Source of the DNA: Protostelium mycophagum
Taxonomy: Eukaryota; Evosea; Variosea; Protosteliida; Protosteliaceae
DNA: 23,009 bases
Direction: 5' to 3'
Assembly (NCBI GenBank): GCA_002081555.1
Contig: MZNV01001856.1
Location: 1-23,009 of the forward strand
This document shows positions 9,435-22,936 of the stretch, piece after piece (positions within the stretch are counted from its first letter, which is position 1; every line of letters starts with the position of its first letter). Made by a program: the position numbers and the translations under genes. Under the pieces are notes generated by a model, which worked only from the letters and a program-made list of their open reading frames with translations, did not search any database and was not told the origin of the DNA.

Positions 9435-11562
9435 ATGTCTGGTTGGAAGCTCCCACCCCCTCCTACTGCCTCCAACAGAGTTCAGTCTAATAAGCCAAAG
9501 ACAGGTGTGCTTTGATCGTCATCATTATTTTTGATTTACAAACAGCTGCTACTGCACCTGCGCCAACTGCAGCCACAACTGCAGCACCAAATGTAAAAAT
9601 CTTTTTGTTTCAGTTGTGTTGAAGTGACGTCATTTAGCAGCAACAAAATCTGTTGAATGATTTGTTTTCTGGTGTGCCAGCCCATCAGGCTAATTCTTTA
9701 CCTCCACAATTTCAAGCACCCTCAGTGAGTTTCAGATCGTTCTTCTAAAACTGCCTATTTGGAATCAATTTCAAAAATAAATCAGATCAATGTGACTGAT
9801 GGAGACAGAATGCCCTCCCAACCAATACACAGAATCAGACTGTACTTCCTCCCCAATCAACTAATCCCATGAATGTTCAGGCTCAACCAAATTTTCCAGG
9901 AGATTTCGCATTGCAGAATCCAGTCTCATACCCCCAAGGAAATATCGTTTACAACCAGCCAAATCTCTCTCAGTTCCAAACTGCCACATATCCTCAGCAG
10001 AATTTTCCTCCCCAAAATCCAACCCCCAACTTCCCACCGACTCTGCCGACCGGTTTTCCCGCCCAAAATCAACAAAATTTTGTACAAGGACAACAGACTT
10101 TTCCGGTACAAAATCAGAATTTTCAGATGCAATTTCAGACCGGATTTCCCGCCCAAAATCAACAGGCCAATTTCTCTGCAGCACCGAACCAACAAAATTT
10201 TCCCGCTCAAAATTTCCCCCCACAAAACTCCCACCCTGCTGGTGTACAAAACCAAGGTTTCCCGCCTAATGTTCAATTTGTTCCACAGAACACCGCACAA
10301 TTCCCCGGAAATTTTCCTCAAAACCAACAAGGAAATTTCAACCAGTTTCCCGCCCAGAACTACAACGCACAAAACGTCAGTGCTCCTGTCAATAATCAAA
10401 ACCAAGGAAATTTCGCTCAGGCCTCTCATAACCCCCAACAAAATTTTGGCGGCAACACCCAGGCTCCTCAGAACCCCCAGCAGAATTTTGGCGGGAACTC
10501 TCAGGCTCCTGTACAACCCCAGGCCCAGGGTGCAGATGATGTCATCGTTACATACGGAAAATCCACTTTCCGTGTCGATCTCAAGTGAGTTCTTGATATT
10601 TCACTGAATTTTCCTCGATTTTTCATCATCTGACATCTTAAAGAGGGGTCAGTACTGTGGGTGATTTGAGAAAAAAAGCGGCGGCAGCGGCAGGGACCGA
10701 TCCCAAGCGCACCAACATCATCTTCGCCGCACAATTGTTGCGTAATGACAGCGCAAGGTTCGTGATTGAATCTCCACAAAATCTTTCTGACAGTTGTAGA
10801 TTGCCACCAGCTATCAGGCCAGGAGTGAAGATATCCATGACTGCCACCACTGAGGTATAGAAATAATTTTTCATCTCACAAATCCTAATCATAAAAACGA
10901 CCTGGAAAAATATGACTGATCTCAGTCTGACTTTTCAAACTTGTCTACCGGGTCCAATCAAAACCCCACTTCCCCCAAGCCCCAACAAACCCCCATCCAG
11001 GTGTGTACAATATTTCCCGCCAAAATTCCGACACGTCACAGGTGATCGACGGCATACTCGGTGAAGTCAACAGAGACCTCCTCCCCCAGCTGCAAGAATT
11101 CTGCAACAACCTCCCCACAGACCCCGCAAAGAAGAAAGAATCCTACAGAAAAATCGGAGAGTTGTTGCTGCAGCAACAGTTGAAATTTGACGGGATTGAG
11201 GGAGACACCGACGTGAGCGATCTTATAGCTTTGTCTTATTCTTGTTGCGGCTGTGCCGCAGCCATTCTTATATCTGTAGAAACGACGGTGGCTTGTCCAG
11301 TGTTTGTGTTTGTCGAAATGTCTTTGTGTTTGCTGTGCGTATTTCTCTCCATCACTTTACGCTCTTCCATATCAAAAATGTCACCATCAGATTTTGACAT
11401 CGGAAAATAATATTGTGATCAATATCTGTCATCTGTATTCCCATCTGGGGGTTAATTACCCGAGATTGACAGATCTAGGTGAGACAAAAGAGAAGAGAAG
11501 CTGTGAGGTACGTCCAAGGTCTGCTGGATAAGTTGGACGAGGCATACAAGTCTCCACAATAA
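9435..11562 (+). CDS. Ubiquitin-like/BAG-domain Hsp70 co-chaperone with Q/N-rich N terminus
   Basis: Exons 9435-9504, 9546-9592, 9638-9724, 9809-10584, 10644-10757, 10794-10854, 10926-11000, 11042-11212 and 11479-11562 give 494 residues. Residues about 70-310 are low complexity (Pro, Gln, Asn, Phe) with repeated FPAQN/QNFP words and a doubled PQQNFGGN unit: a prion-like domain. Residues about 311-385 look like a ubiquitin-like fold (VIVTYGKSTFRVDL...GVKISMTATTE). Residues 411-494 are a BAG domain (LPQLQEFCNNLPTDP...YRKIGELLLQQQLKFDGI...RREAVRYVQGLLDKLDEA), which in this family binds the Hsp70 ATPase domain and drives nucleotide exchange. The acceptor at 10793 could instead be 10799, changing two residues. 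AATAAA overlaps the stop. Confidence 0.92.
9869..10530 (+). repeat. Low-complexity Pro/Gln/Asn/Phe coding tract
   Basis: This is an in-frame degenerate repeat inside exon 4 of the Ubl-BAG gene. The words CAAAATTTTCC(C) and CCCGCCCAAAA recur many times, encoding QNFP and PAQN. Near the end a 12-codon unit (NPQQNFGGNxQAP) is tandemly doubled at about 10432-10510. No similar tract occurs in neighbouring genes. Confidence 0.8.
11246..11260. repeat. Intronic mini-hairpin TGCGGC-TGT-GCCGCA
   Basis: Six-bp perfect arms with a 3-nt loop, located in the 266-nt last intron (11213-11478) of the Ubl-BAG gene. It belongs to the GGC-NNN-GCC hairpins also seen at 14741, 15899 and 17398. The remainder of this intron is A/T-rich with no coding signal. 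Confidence 0.7.
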
Positions 11563-11563
11563 A
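11558..11563 (+). terminator. AATAAA overlapping the Ubl-BAG stop codon
   Basis: The hexamer covers the TAA stop (11560-11562). If it is the working poly(A) signal, the 3' UTR is only about 10-30 nt. Confidence 0.4.
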
Positions 11564-11787
11564 GACAAGAGTCTTGTGGTTCTTCAGAATAGTGTTTTTG
11601 TTTGTGTCGGTTGGGTTTTTACAACGTCCAAGATTGGTTAATCTCGTCCCTATGCGTGGTATTTTGCAGATGTTGGAGATCGTCCCTGGGAAATTGATGT
11701 GGAGATCCAACAGATCGGCAGTGGACCTCAACGGATAGAATCCTTTCATATCATTCTTCAAACTTCTCAAAAGCGGAAAGTACAACA
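11563..11787. other. Intergenic between Ubl-BAG and kinase genes
   Basis: Two plus-strand genes in tandem leave 225 bp that must hold the 3' end of one and the promoter/5' UTR of the other. I see no repeat, RNA gene or convincing open frame on either strand. Confidence 0.5.
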
Positions 11788-12579
11788 ATGAGCATTTCTT
11801 ATGGAGGTTACACATACACCGACTTTGTCTATTTGAATGAGGGTTCGTACGGACAAATACTGAGCGCCACACAACAACCAGACAATGTGAAAGTCATTCT
11901 GAAGAAGGTCAACAAGACATCCTCTGTCGCCGCAGAAGTGCTGGCAGGACAGAAACTAAGAGACGTAAAGGGAGTCTGCCACTTTCACCGTTATTTCGAG
12001 TCCGCAAACAACTGGTGGCTCGTTTTCGACCAGGCTGCAGGCAAAGACTTTTTTGTCACAATGGAGGAGAGGCAGTTTGCAGCGATGCCAGAGAAGCTGG
12101 TCCGCCAGATCTTGATGCAGCTCATCATCTCGCTTGAACAATGTCACAGACGCGGGGTCGCCCACAAAGACATAAAGTTGGAGAACATCATGTACGACTC
12201 TGACACTGGGGCAACCACCCTCATCGACTTTGGGCTCTCAGTACACGACACAGACCGTAGCGCGGACCATGCCGGTTCTATCGAATACGCCGCACCAGAG
12301 CTGCTCCTCGGCAAGGTCTTTTGCCCCTCACAAGCTGACATCTGGGCCTTGGGTGTCACCACCTTCGCGCTCCTCTTTGGGCTCTTTCCCTTCTCTTTTG
12401 ACCGCGCCACACACCGCAACATCCAATTGACCGGACAGCACCCGAGGCCTTACCTGCCACCTGGTCGAGTCTCAGAAGCCGCAGCTGATCTGATCAACAA
12501 GATGCTCGAAGTCGACTGCACAAAGAGGATCGATATCTCTCAGATGAAGAGCCACGCTTTTCTGAAGAAGAGACTGTAA
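11788..12579 (+). CDS. Intronless divergent protein kinase
   Basis: A single open frame of 263 residues, almost exactly one kinase domain. The Gly loop is ENEGSYGQI-like with Asn17 (LNEGSYG) at the first Gly position. K39 (VILKK) is the ATP-binding Lys and E50 the probable helix-C Glu. HKDIKLEN carries catalytic D128 with Lys in place of the usual Arg of HRD. DFG is D147-G149, APE ends at E171, and DIWALGV and the C-lobe helices follow. The K-D-D triad is intact, so activity is expected; Ser/Thr specificity is suggested by HKDIKLEN. There is no regulatory domain. It is the only sizeable gene here without introns and is visibly richer in G+C, so it may have come from a retrocopy or transfer. 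The substrate is unknown. Confidence 0.9.
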   Translation: MSISYGGYTYTDFVYLNEGSYGQILSATQQPDNVKVILKKVNKTSSVAAEVLAGQKLRDVKGVCHFHRYFESANNWWLVFDQAAGKDFFVTMEERQFAAMPEKLVRQILMQLIISLEQCHRRGVAHKDIKLENIMYDSDTGATTLIDFGLSVHDTDRSADHAGSIEYAAPELLLGKVFCPSQADIWALGVTTFALLFGLFPFSFDRATHRNIQLTGQHPRPYLPPGRVSEAAADLINKMLEVDCTKRIDISQMKSHAFLKKRL

Positions 12580-12800
12580 AGGAGTCTGTCTCAACTTGCA
12601 TCGAAAATGGAATGTAAATAGCTCTATATATAAAGGAATTATTTTTAACTTGTCTCTTCTCTCTGAACTAAAAATAGAACTGTATGTACAAAACCATCTT
12701 CGTTCGTTTTATTCAGATTTCTGTGGTTACAAATGATGACGTCATCACCCTACACTATGATAGGTGACCCCTGGGAGACCTACCAATCATCAATATGACG
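12580..12800. other. Convergent intergenic region with TGACGTCA
   Basis: This separates the kinase stop (+) from the tandem-PH stop (-). TATATATAAAGG at about 12625 could be a TATA box but has no gene start in reach. TGACGTCA palindromes occur at 12736-12743 and at 12796-12803, where the second includes the TGA stop of the PH gene. No open frame is supported. Confidence 0.5.
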
Positions 12801-14351
12801 TCACACTTTATTCACATCGTAATAGTCTCGCGACAGATCCTGCACCTCTAACTCTTCATAAGTGGACAGCCTTCTATTTTGTTCCTTCAGAACTTCCAGC
12901 TCGGAAAAGGTGGAATTCCTTCTCTCCTTTACTGGAATCATCTTCTTGAGGGCGTCGACCCAAGCTTGTCTCTGGGGTCCAGCTGGGGGGGTCAGAATTT
13001 TCTGGGAAAGATCTGGGAAATTTCTTCACCTCGGATGATGTAGTTCTTCTTGTTGAAACTGAGGTTGAAACAGTCATCCAAATTGATTTGGCGCTTTTCT
13101 ACACGAGTGTAGAGCGTCGACTCCAGCACGTTGATCAGATCACAAGGGAAATCAGACTGTTGAAATCTCAGCGAAATTTCGTGGAGAATTGAAGATTACG
13201 CACCTGCTCGCGGTAGATGTACAAGCTTCCGTTTTTCTCCAGGATAAGATGTCTCTTATTCCAGATTTGTTTGGTGGCATCTTTCAGTATCTACAACGTT
13301 TCAATACAATGAGACCCATTGTACAAGAATTTTTGCTCTGAGAAAGATTTGAGATGTATTTAAACCAACAATGTTTTGTTGTGTCACAGACGGTTTAGAG
13401 CCTGTAAACATAAACTATGCGGCTGTGCACTAAATCTCGAGATTCAAATTGTTTGAGAAACAAACATACCTCTAAAGAACCCTCCAAGACGATCTCTTCG
13501 TCATCGATCTCTCCTTCGGAAGCATCTTCTTCTGATTCCTCTTCGCTGGCAGAATCATCATCGTCATCGTCATCAGAGGAAGAAGACTCTGCTGGTTTTC
13601 TAATGTGGATTTCATCGTCCGAAGGCTCATTTCCTGCAGAGTAGAAAGAGCCAGATACGGGCTGCCTCTTTGTTTTTTGGGACTTGGTTCCTTTCTTCTT
13701 GGGCTCAACTGTCATAACAATGTTCTGATCGATGGCAGAGCACCATTTTAATTTTTGATCCTCTGATTTGGCTTCGAAATTTAATGCTAATTACGCGGTC
13801 GAAACGATGGCGGATCACGTCACCTTTGAGAAGGAAGTCTTTGCCGTCCACGCGCACACCGAAAGACTTTGGGTCTACGAACCCGTTGAATTGAATCTTC
13901 TCAAATACGGCTGCATTGTTCAAATAAAGAACTCCTGAGGGGTCTTGCGACTACAAATGGTGAGTGATGTCTACTTTTTTGTCGAACTCACCCTCAAATC
14001 CTCGTAATAGAAGATGGGACCACCCTTATACAGAACCATCCATCTCTTCTTCCAGTTTCCTCCACTATCTGTTCTCTTGTAGAGGTATCCACTGATGACT
14101 ATCTCTTCATTCTTCAAATCATGGGCCTTTCTATCTTCTTCTTCTGGGTCAAAGTCTTCGAGACGATCTCCACCTCTGTGCTGTGCCTCAGGTGATCTGA
14201 CGAGAGCTGGTGAGTCTGGTGGTATGCTATCCAGGGATAATATGAGGTTATTCTTCTCGCGTTGTTCTTGTGGAGATAGAGCGAGGGCATCGATGGGGAT
14301 GATCATGGGTGCGGCATCTTCTTCCCTCTTGCCCTTGTGGTGGTGAGACAT
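12801..14351 (-). CDS. Tandem PH-domain protein with acidic linker
   Basis: Exons 14351-13992, 13950-13795, 13760-13470, 13290-13204, 13156-13030 and 12982-12801 give 400 residues. After a disordered N terminus (His/Lys/Glu-rich), PH1 spans about 86-183: SGYLYKRTDSGGNWKKRWMVL, YYED, FGVRVDGKDFLL and the C-terminal helix Trp in LKWCSAIDQ. A Lys-rich then Ser/Asp/Glu-rich linker (about 184-262) includes a run of seven Asp. PH2 spans about 262-352 (IWNKRHLILEKNGSLYIY ... QAWVDALKKM) and is followed by a short coiled tail. Family knowledge suggests phosphoinositide or protein binding at membranes. The intron 13761-13794 is only 34 nt and needs the acceptor CAGAG. AATAAA lies just before the stop. 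Confidence 0.87.
12807..12812 (-). terminator. AATAAA inside the last codons of the PH gene
   Basis: The codons AAT AAA (Asn-Lys) stand three bases before the TGA stop on the minus strand. This is a possible poly(A) signal placed inside the coding region. Confidence 0.35.
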
Positions 14352-14598
14352 CGTGTCGCTGTGGTGAGGAGTTTAGTTTCAACTAAATTTCGAGATTCCG
14401 CCGAGTTTTCCAAGCCGGCTTGCGACATGCATGTTCTGTGGAAATCATCGCTTCATGCGTCCTGAGGGACGATGGCAGAAAGTGATCATGAGTACACATT
14501 AACGACCTCCTCCTTCTTTATGCACCTTCTGTACCTTCGCCGTGTCTACATTGGTTCGTCTGATTCATTTGGGAAGTTCATTTTTTAAGAGGGTCTGA
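14352..14598. other. Intergenic: PH-gene promoter and helicase 3' end
   Basis: Both flanking genes are on the minus strand. ACTAAATTTCGAGATTCCG at about 14380 resembles the GAAATTTC intronic motif. A 38-codon plus-strand frame (14472-14588, begins MAESDHEYTL) is open, but nothing supports it as a gene. Confidence 0.45.
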
Positions 14599-19478
<4,880 letters not shown>

Positions 19479-19591
19479 CACCCTTTCTTCTCAAAAATAC
19501 AAAAATTCGGTTTAAAAAAAGTAAATTACAATTTAAAAATTGGTGAAATAAATGAGATGGAACATGCCACATCATTTTCAATTGTCAGTCT
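19479..19591. promoter_or_regulatory. 113-bp gap between PARP stop and helicase start
   Basis: Both genes are on the minus strand. The helicase promoter and 5' UTR plus the PARP 3' end must fit in 113 bp. It is A/T-rich, with no clear TATA box or other motif. Confidence 0.45.
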
Positions 19592-19596
19592 TTATT
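19591..19596 (-). terminator. AATAAA overlapping the PARP stop codon
   Basis: On the minus strand the hexamer includes the TAA stop (19594-19592), as in the Ubl-BAG gene. Confidence 0.4.
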
Positions 19597-21500
19597 CTTT
19601 AGTTATGTCTATTAAAAAACAAGGAAGCACTTGGGATTCATCAAATACAACCAGCCAGCCACCCTCCTGCGAGTTGTCAACAAGAGATGTGCGCCAAGAT
19701 ATGTATTAACACATTCAAAACGAACGTTGAATATAGACATAAAAACAGTACCTTATGCGAGTCAAAGTTCTGTTGGATGAATGAAATCCCATCTAGTGCG
19801 ACAATTGCTTGGTGGCATCTTCCCGCCAAAACAGAACAGACAAGTATCACACCATCTTTGGGAGGGAGGACTGAGATCGTGAGCATGATCAGAAAGTCTG
19901 AGGTCAGTTACCTGCAGAAGGAGATAGATAAATTCCTCTTCCTCCAGGCCCCGAATCCGTTCCGATCAACAATCCTATGTATCGTGAGATTACATTGCAC
20001 ATTGTCGCATGGTCGTCACCTTTTTCCAAAATACTCTGAATATTGCCTCTCGGTGTGTTGTGAAATGCGAGTTGAGGAGAAACATCAATCCCTTGTCTTC
20101 TCATTTCCTTCGAAAATTAAGATCTTCATTTCACGTGAAAGAAAGTGCACCTCCATCTTCTTTTCGAATCGAACTGCCATATCGATCCTTAATATATTCT
20201 TGATGCTCTTGGCGCAGTCATGTACTGAAGTTGGCAGTTCCTTCAGCATCTGGTCCCCGAGATATTTGTGTCTGCATGTGTCATTTGAGTTTGACAGAAT
20301 GGAGCATCATCACTCACCCAAATCTCTTGGACAGGTCTTGAAGGCTTGCAAGAGATATCTTGAAAGGCATAGATTCACCCGTTGCTAGGTGATGTCATTC
20401 ACTTTTCATTATGGTACGACTGACCTGCAGATCTTCCGATTGCTGAGGAACACCCCTCGAAACCGCAAACCGTGACATCATGTTTGGATTCAGGCCACAA
20501 TTCGGCGTATTGAAACATGCACAGAGATTCATGACATACCATCCATTTGGTGTCACTGACATGTGTCAGTGGGACATGTCATGTCAGACATGCAGTTTGA
20601 CGGGTGTGGAAGTCACCTGGTACATCCGTGCCGTTTGTAACACATTGCGCAATAAGATGCAGTGTTGTCAAACCAGTCTCTCAAGAAGAAAAATAATTCT
20701 AGAAATAAATTCTCTTCAGCACCTCTGTACTCTTTCAGATCAAACATCCCGCTCTGGATTCAAAATTCAAACTAACATGTTTCCCTCCCTCTCCAACTCG
20801 AAATACCCCTTTAAAAATACTTCTATAGCCTTATCTACAACCATGCTCTTGGTGAAACGTTGATCATTTGTCCCTTGATTCACGGCTACTGTTGGTACCG
20901 ATGCCTCTGCTCTTTCCATACTGACAATGTTATTAGCTTGGAAGTCGTAAATAATGTTCATTCAAGTGTATCACGAACCCGGCAAAGTCGATGACGATCG
21001 TGACGGGGACACCATGCAGAAGTCCTGCCTCTGGGTATTTGAGAGGGTATTCCTGAGTGTCAATATGTAGGGTTGCTGCTGAGGGAGACGCCTGGAATCT
21101 GCGAGCATGAGCAGATTGATTTTGCGACATGCTTACGTCAATCCGCTGCCAACAACGGAAGATGCAACAGCTGCCATTTCAGCCATCTTTTTCCCAACAT
21201 CGGAGGAAGCTCCTTCAGTCCCTTTATGAGAAGATAAACTTTGTTGATTAATGACAGAAAGATCAAAAGAAGTTCACTTTGCCAGGAAACACATCCTATC
21301 GATTACATCGATAAAAGTACGTGGTGTATCAGCACTCAGTATGTAATCATTCAGGTCGTTTGCTTTGCCTTGTTTTCACACGTTTTGTCAACCCATTCTA
21401 CTTGTATGTTGTCTGCATCGTTCCTTCCACTGAGGAAATTGGCCAGTAAGACGTTTAGTGGCACGTCATTATTATGGCTTGTCTTCGGTCTCTTGTTCAT
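19592..21500 (-). CDS. PARP6/8-like ADP-ribosyltransferase
   Basis: Firm exons: 21500-21431, 21368-21278, 21238-21137, 21098-20975, 20555-20425, 20384-20318, 20271-20151, 20107-20020, 19974-19912, 19870-19752 and 19666-19592. Between 20904 and 20617 one or two exons lie around an intron near 20760-20870 that I could not place. Length is about 430 residues. A Cys motif (YCAMCYKRHGC then CHESLCMFQYAEL) matches the Cys-rich segment before the PARP6/8-type catalytic domain. The catalytic domain shows LAFHNTPRGNIQSILEKG (NAD-binding His), GPGGRGIYLSP (Tyr), GVILVCSVLAG and VVFDESQVLPCFLI. The usual catalytic Glu position reads Gly (EGGWLVVFD), so mono-ADP-ribosylation or no activity is expected rather than chain formation. 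The start follows an in-frame TGA six bases upstream. Confidence 0.82.
20554..20569. repeat. CACTGACATGTGTCAG, copy 2, at PARP intron acceptor
   Basis: Identical to 17687-17702 and in the same relation to a 3' splice site (intron 20556-20616). Here the palindrome is longer (CACTGACA-TG-TGTCAGTG) and is followed by further ACATGTC palindromes up to about 20593. Confidence 0.85.
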
Positions 21501-22180
21501 GTTTCAGTGGAAGAGCTGTTTGACTCTTTGAACTTCCTTTTCAAAGAAGTTAAGACATTCCCGCGGCCGAGTGAAATTCCATCTTTTTATTGAAGAAATT
21601 TTTGAGTTTTTAAATTTTGAATTTTGGCTTCCGTGTTGGCGGGAAATCCGACCGTTGAAAATTTCAATTTCTGTGGGATTAAAAATTACCGTTTCTGATC
21701 CGCATCGACCAACCGACACGCAAGACCATCAGGCAAGAAGGAAGATGCTTTCTTATCTTGGCTCTTTCTAAGATATCCATCTGCAAGTTAGTTCTCAAAA
21801 GATATTTACCACACCTTTCGAGATAGACACCACTGAAGAATCTCCAGGGAAGATATGTGAATACCCTTAGAATTTCTTGATGGTCCATACCCCCTCGTCC
21901 TTGTGGAGGATCTTGAGATGAATTCTTATACACAAGCTGCTCCACCATCCATATATCGCCATGGACAAAGGTCTAGAACTTGGATCTTTCCATATCGTGA
22001 TGCATATATCATCCGTCATACCAGAACCAAGTGGGAGGCATGTATCAGGACTCCTTCTGCTGCAGATTTTCTCAGAGAGGTATCCAAATCTTGGGTGAAC
22101 TTGTTGCTTTCATATCGGATCGACTGACTCGATTGAAGGATGACATACGGAAGAAGCCCCCAAGACAATGTGAAGTCCAT
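21497..22180 (-). CDS. Unidentified gene, possibly a degenerate F-box protein
   Basis: A phase-consistent model is 22180-22022, 21972-21690 and 21582-21497, giving 175 residues; introns are 49 and 107 nt. I do not recognise it. The middle exon contains HQEILRVFTYLPWRFF followed by ERCGKYLL, with the spacing of a weak F-box (ExLxxxFxYLP...C). Reading could also begin at that Met (21888). The modelled stop TGA (21499-21497) overlaps the ATG of the PARP gene, which is suspicious. Plus-strand frames (21903-22127, 22031-22285) are also open over the same DNA, so even the strand is uncertain. Confidence 0.27.
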
Positions 22181-22240
22181 GAATCCAATGGTACTTCTGG
22201 AAAGAAATACCGCTCGCCCCCAACGAATGCAACGGCACAC

Positions 22241-22496
22241 TCCAACCATATCCGACACTCCAAACGATTCTCATGCAGCTCTTAATGACTATTAGCTGGA
22301 CCACTTTCAACTCTCAAGAAGACATCAGGTTTTCGGGCCAAATTACTCTCATCAGACCGTCACATTTGTCCAACCATATCCGACACTCCAAACGATTCTC
22401 ATGCAGCTCTTAATGACTATTAGCTGGACCACTTTCAACTCTCAAGAAAACATCAGGTTTTCGGGCCGAATTACTCTCATCAGACCGTCACATTTG
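22241..22496. repeat. Tandem duplication of a 128-bp unit
   Basis: Copy 1 is 22241-22368 and copy 2 is 22369-22496. I see only two substitutions (AGAAGACATC/AGAAAACATC and GGGCCAAATT/GGGCCGAATT). No terminal inverted repeats or coding domain are seen. The unit differs from the 167-bp repeat at the left end of the window. Confidence 0.92.
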
Positions 22497-22717
22497 ACAC
22501 CGGCAGAGGTTTCCGACAAGTACTGCTTTCCCCAGGTGGCTGTTGACCTTTGAGAAGAAGATATATAGTTATATATCTATCGAGGTTTGTGCTGCTTCTT
22601 TGCATCCCATCTCCCCTTCTTCTCACGGAGAATGCTCATTTAAAGTCAGAAGGAAATTCATGGATGGCTGTGTGATCGCGCATCAATTATGGTAAGGATC
22701 ATGACAACCACATCACC
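22497..22717. promoter_or_regulatory. Non-coding stretch with A/T palindrome
   Basis: AGATATATA-GT-TATATATCT (22559-22578) is a perfect 9-bp inverted repeat and could act as a TATA region. Otherwise no gene, RNA or repeat was found before the tRNA. Confidence 0.35.
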
Positions 22718-22790
22718 GCCTTGCTAGCTCAGTTGGAAGAGCGACAGCCTTCTAAGCTGTAGGTCGTGGGTTCGAGCCCCACGTGAGGCG
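22718..22790 (+). tRNA. tRNA-Arg(UCU), intronless
   Basis: Complete 73-nt cloverleaf. Acceptor GCCTTGC pairs with GTGAGGC (two G-U pairs). D stem is GCTC/GAGC, anticodon stem ACAGC/GCTGT with loop CTTCTAA (anticodon TCT at 22751-22753), and T stem GTGGG/CCCAC with loop TTCGAGC. G73 is the discriminator. A20 in the D loop is an arginine identity base. A box TAGCTCAGTTGG and B box GGTTCGAGCCC are intact. A T4 run at 22795-22798 and a T6 run at 22813-22818 follow as pol III terminators. CCA is not encoded. The body outside the anticodon arm resembles eukaryotic tRNA-Lys. Confidence 0.95.
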
Positions 22791-22936
22791 CATCCTTTTG
22801 CCGATCTTCGCATCTTTTTTCGTCTCATTGACAACGGTGAAGAGAATTTTATCCCAACATAATTTTCAATCTTTCACAAAAAATGTAGCGATCATCTCCT
22901 TCAACTGATTCATCTTAGGCATAATTTAATTGGACT

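Noticed and set aside
9873-10607. 244-codon plus-strand frame over the Q/N-rich exon
   Set aside because: It is an out-of-frame shadow of the Pro/Gln/Asn tract. The true frame joins to the ubiquitin-like and BAG exons.
12620-12640. TATATATAAAGG as a TATA box
   Set aside because: It lies between two convergent stops with no start codon of a credible gene in reach.
14472-14588. 38-codon plus-strand frame (MAESDHEYTL...)
   Set aside because: It is short, stands alone, has no homology I recognise, and lies in a region needed for the PH promoter and helicase 3' end.
19479-19481. GTG as helicase start
   Set aside because: The ATG next to it (19478) is the normal eukaryotic start and loses only one codon.
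22031-22285. 84-codon plus-strand frame running into the 128-bp duplication
   Set aside because: It is open but without motifs, and is contradicted by an equally open spliced minus-strand model. Neither is strong enough to accept firmly.
22241-22496. CRISPR-like or satellite array
   Set aside because: Only two head-to-tail copies of one 128-bp unit are present, with no short repeats or spacers.
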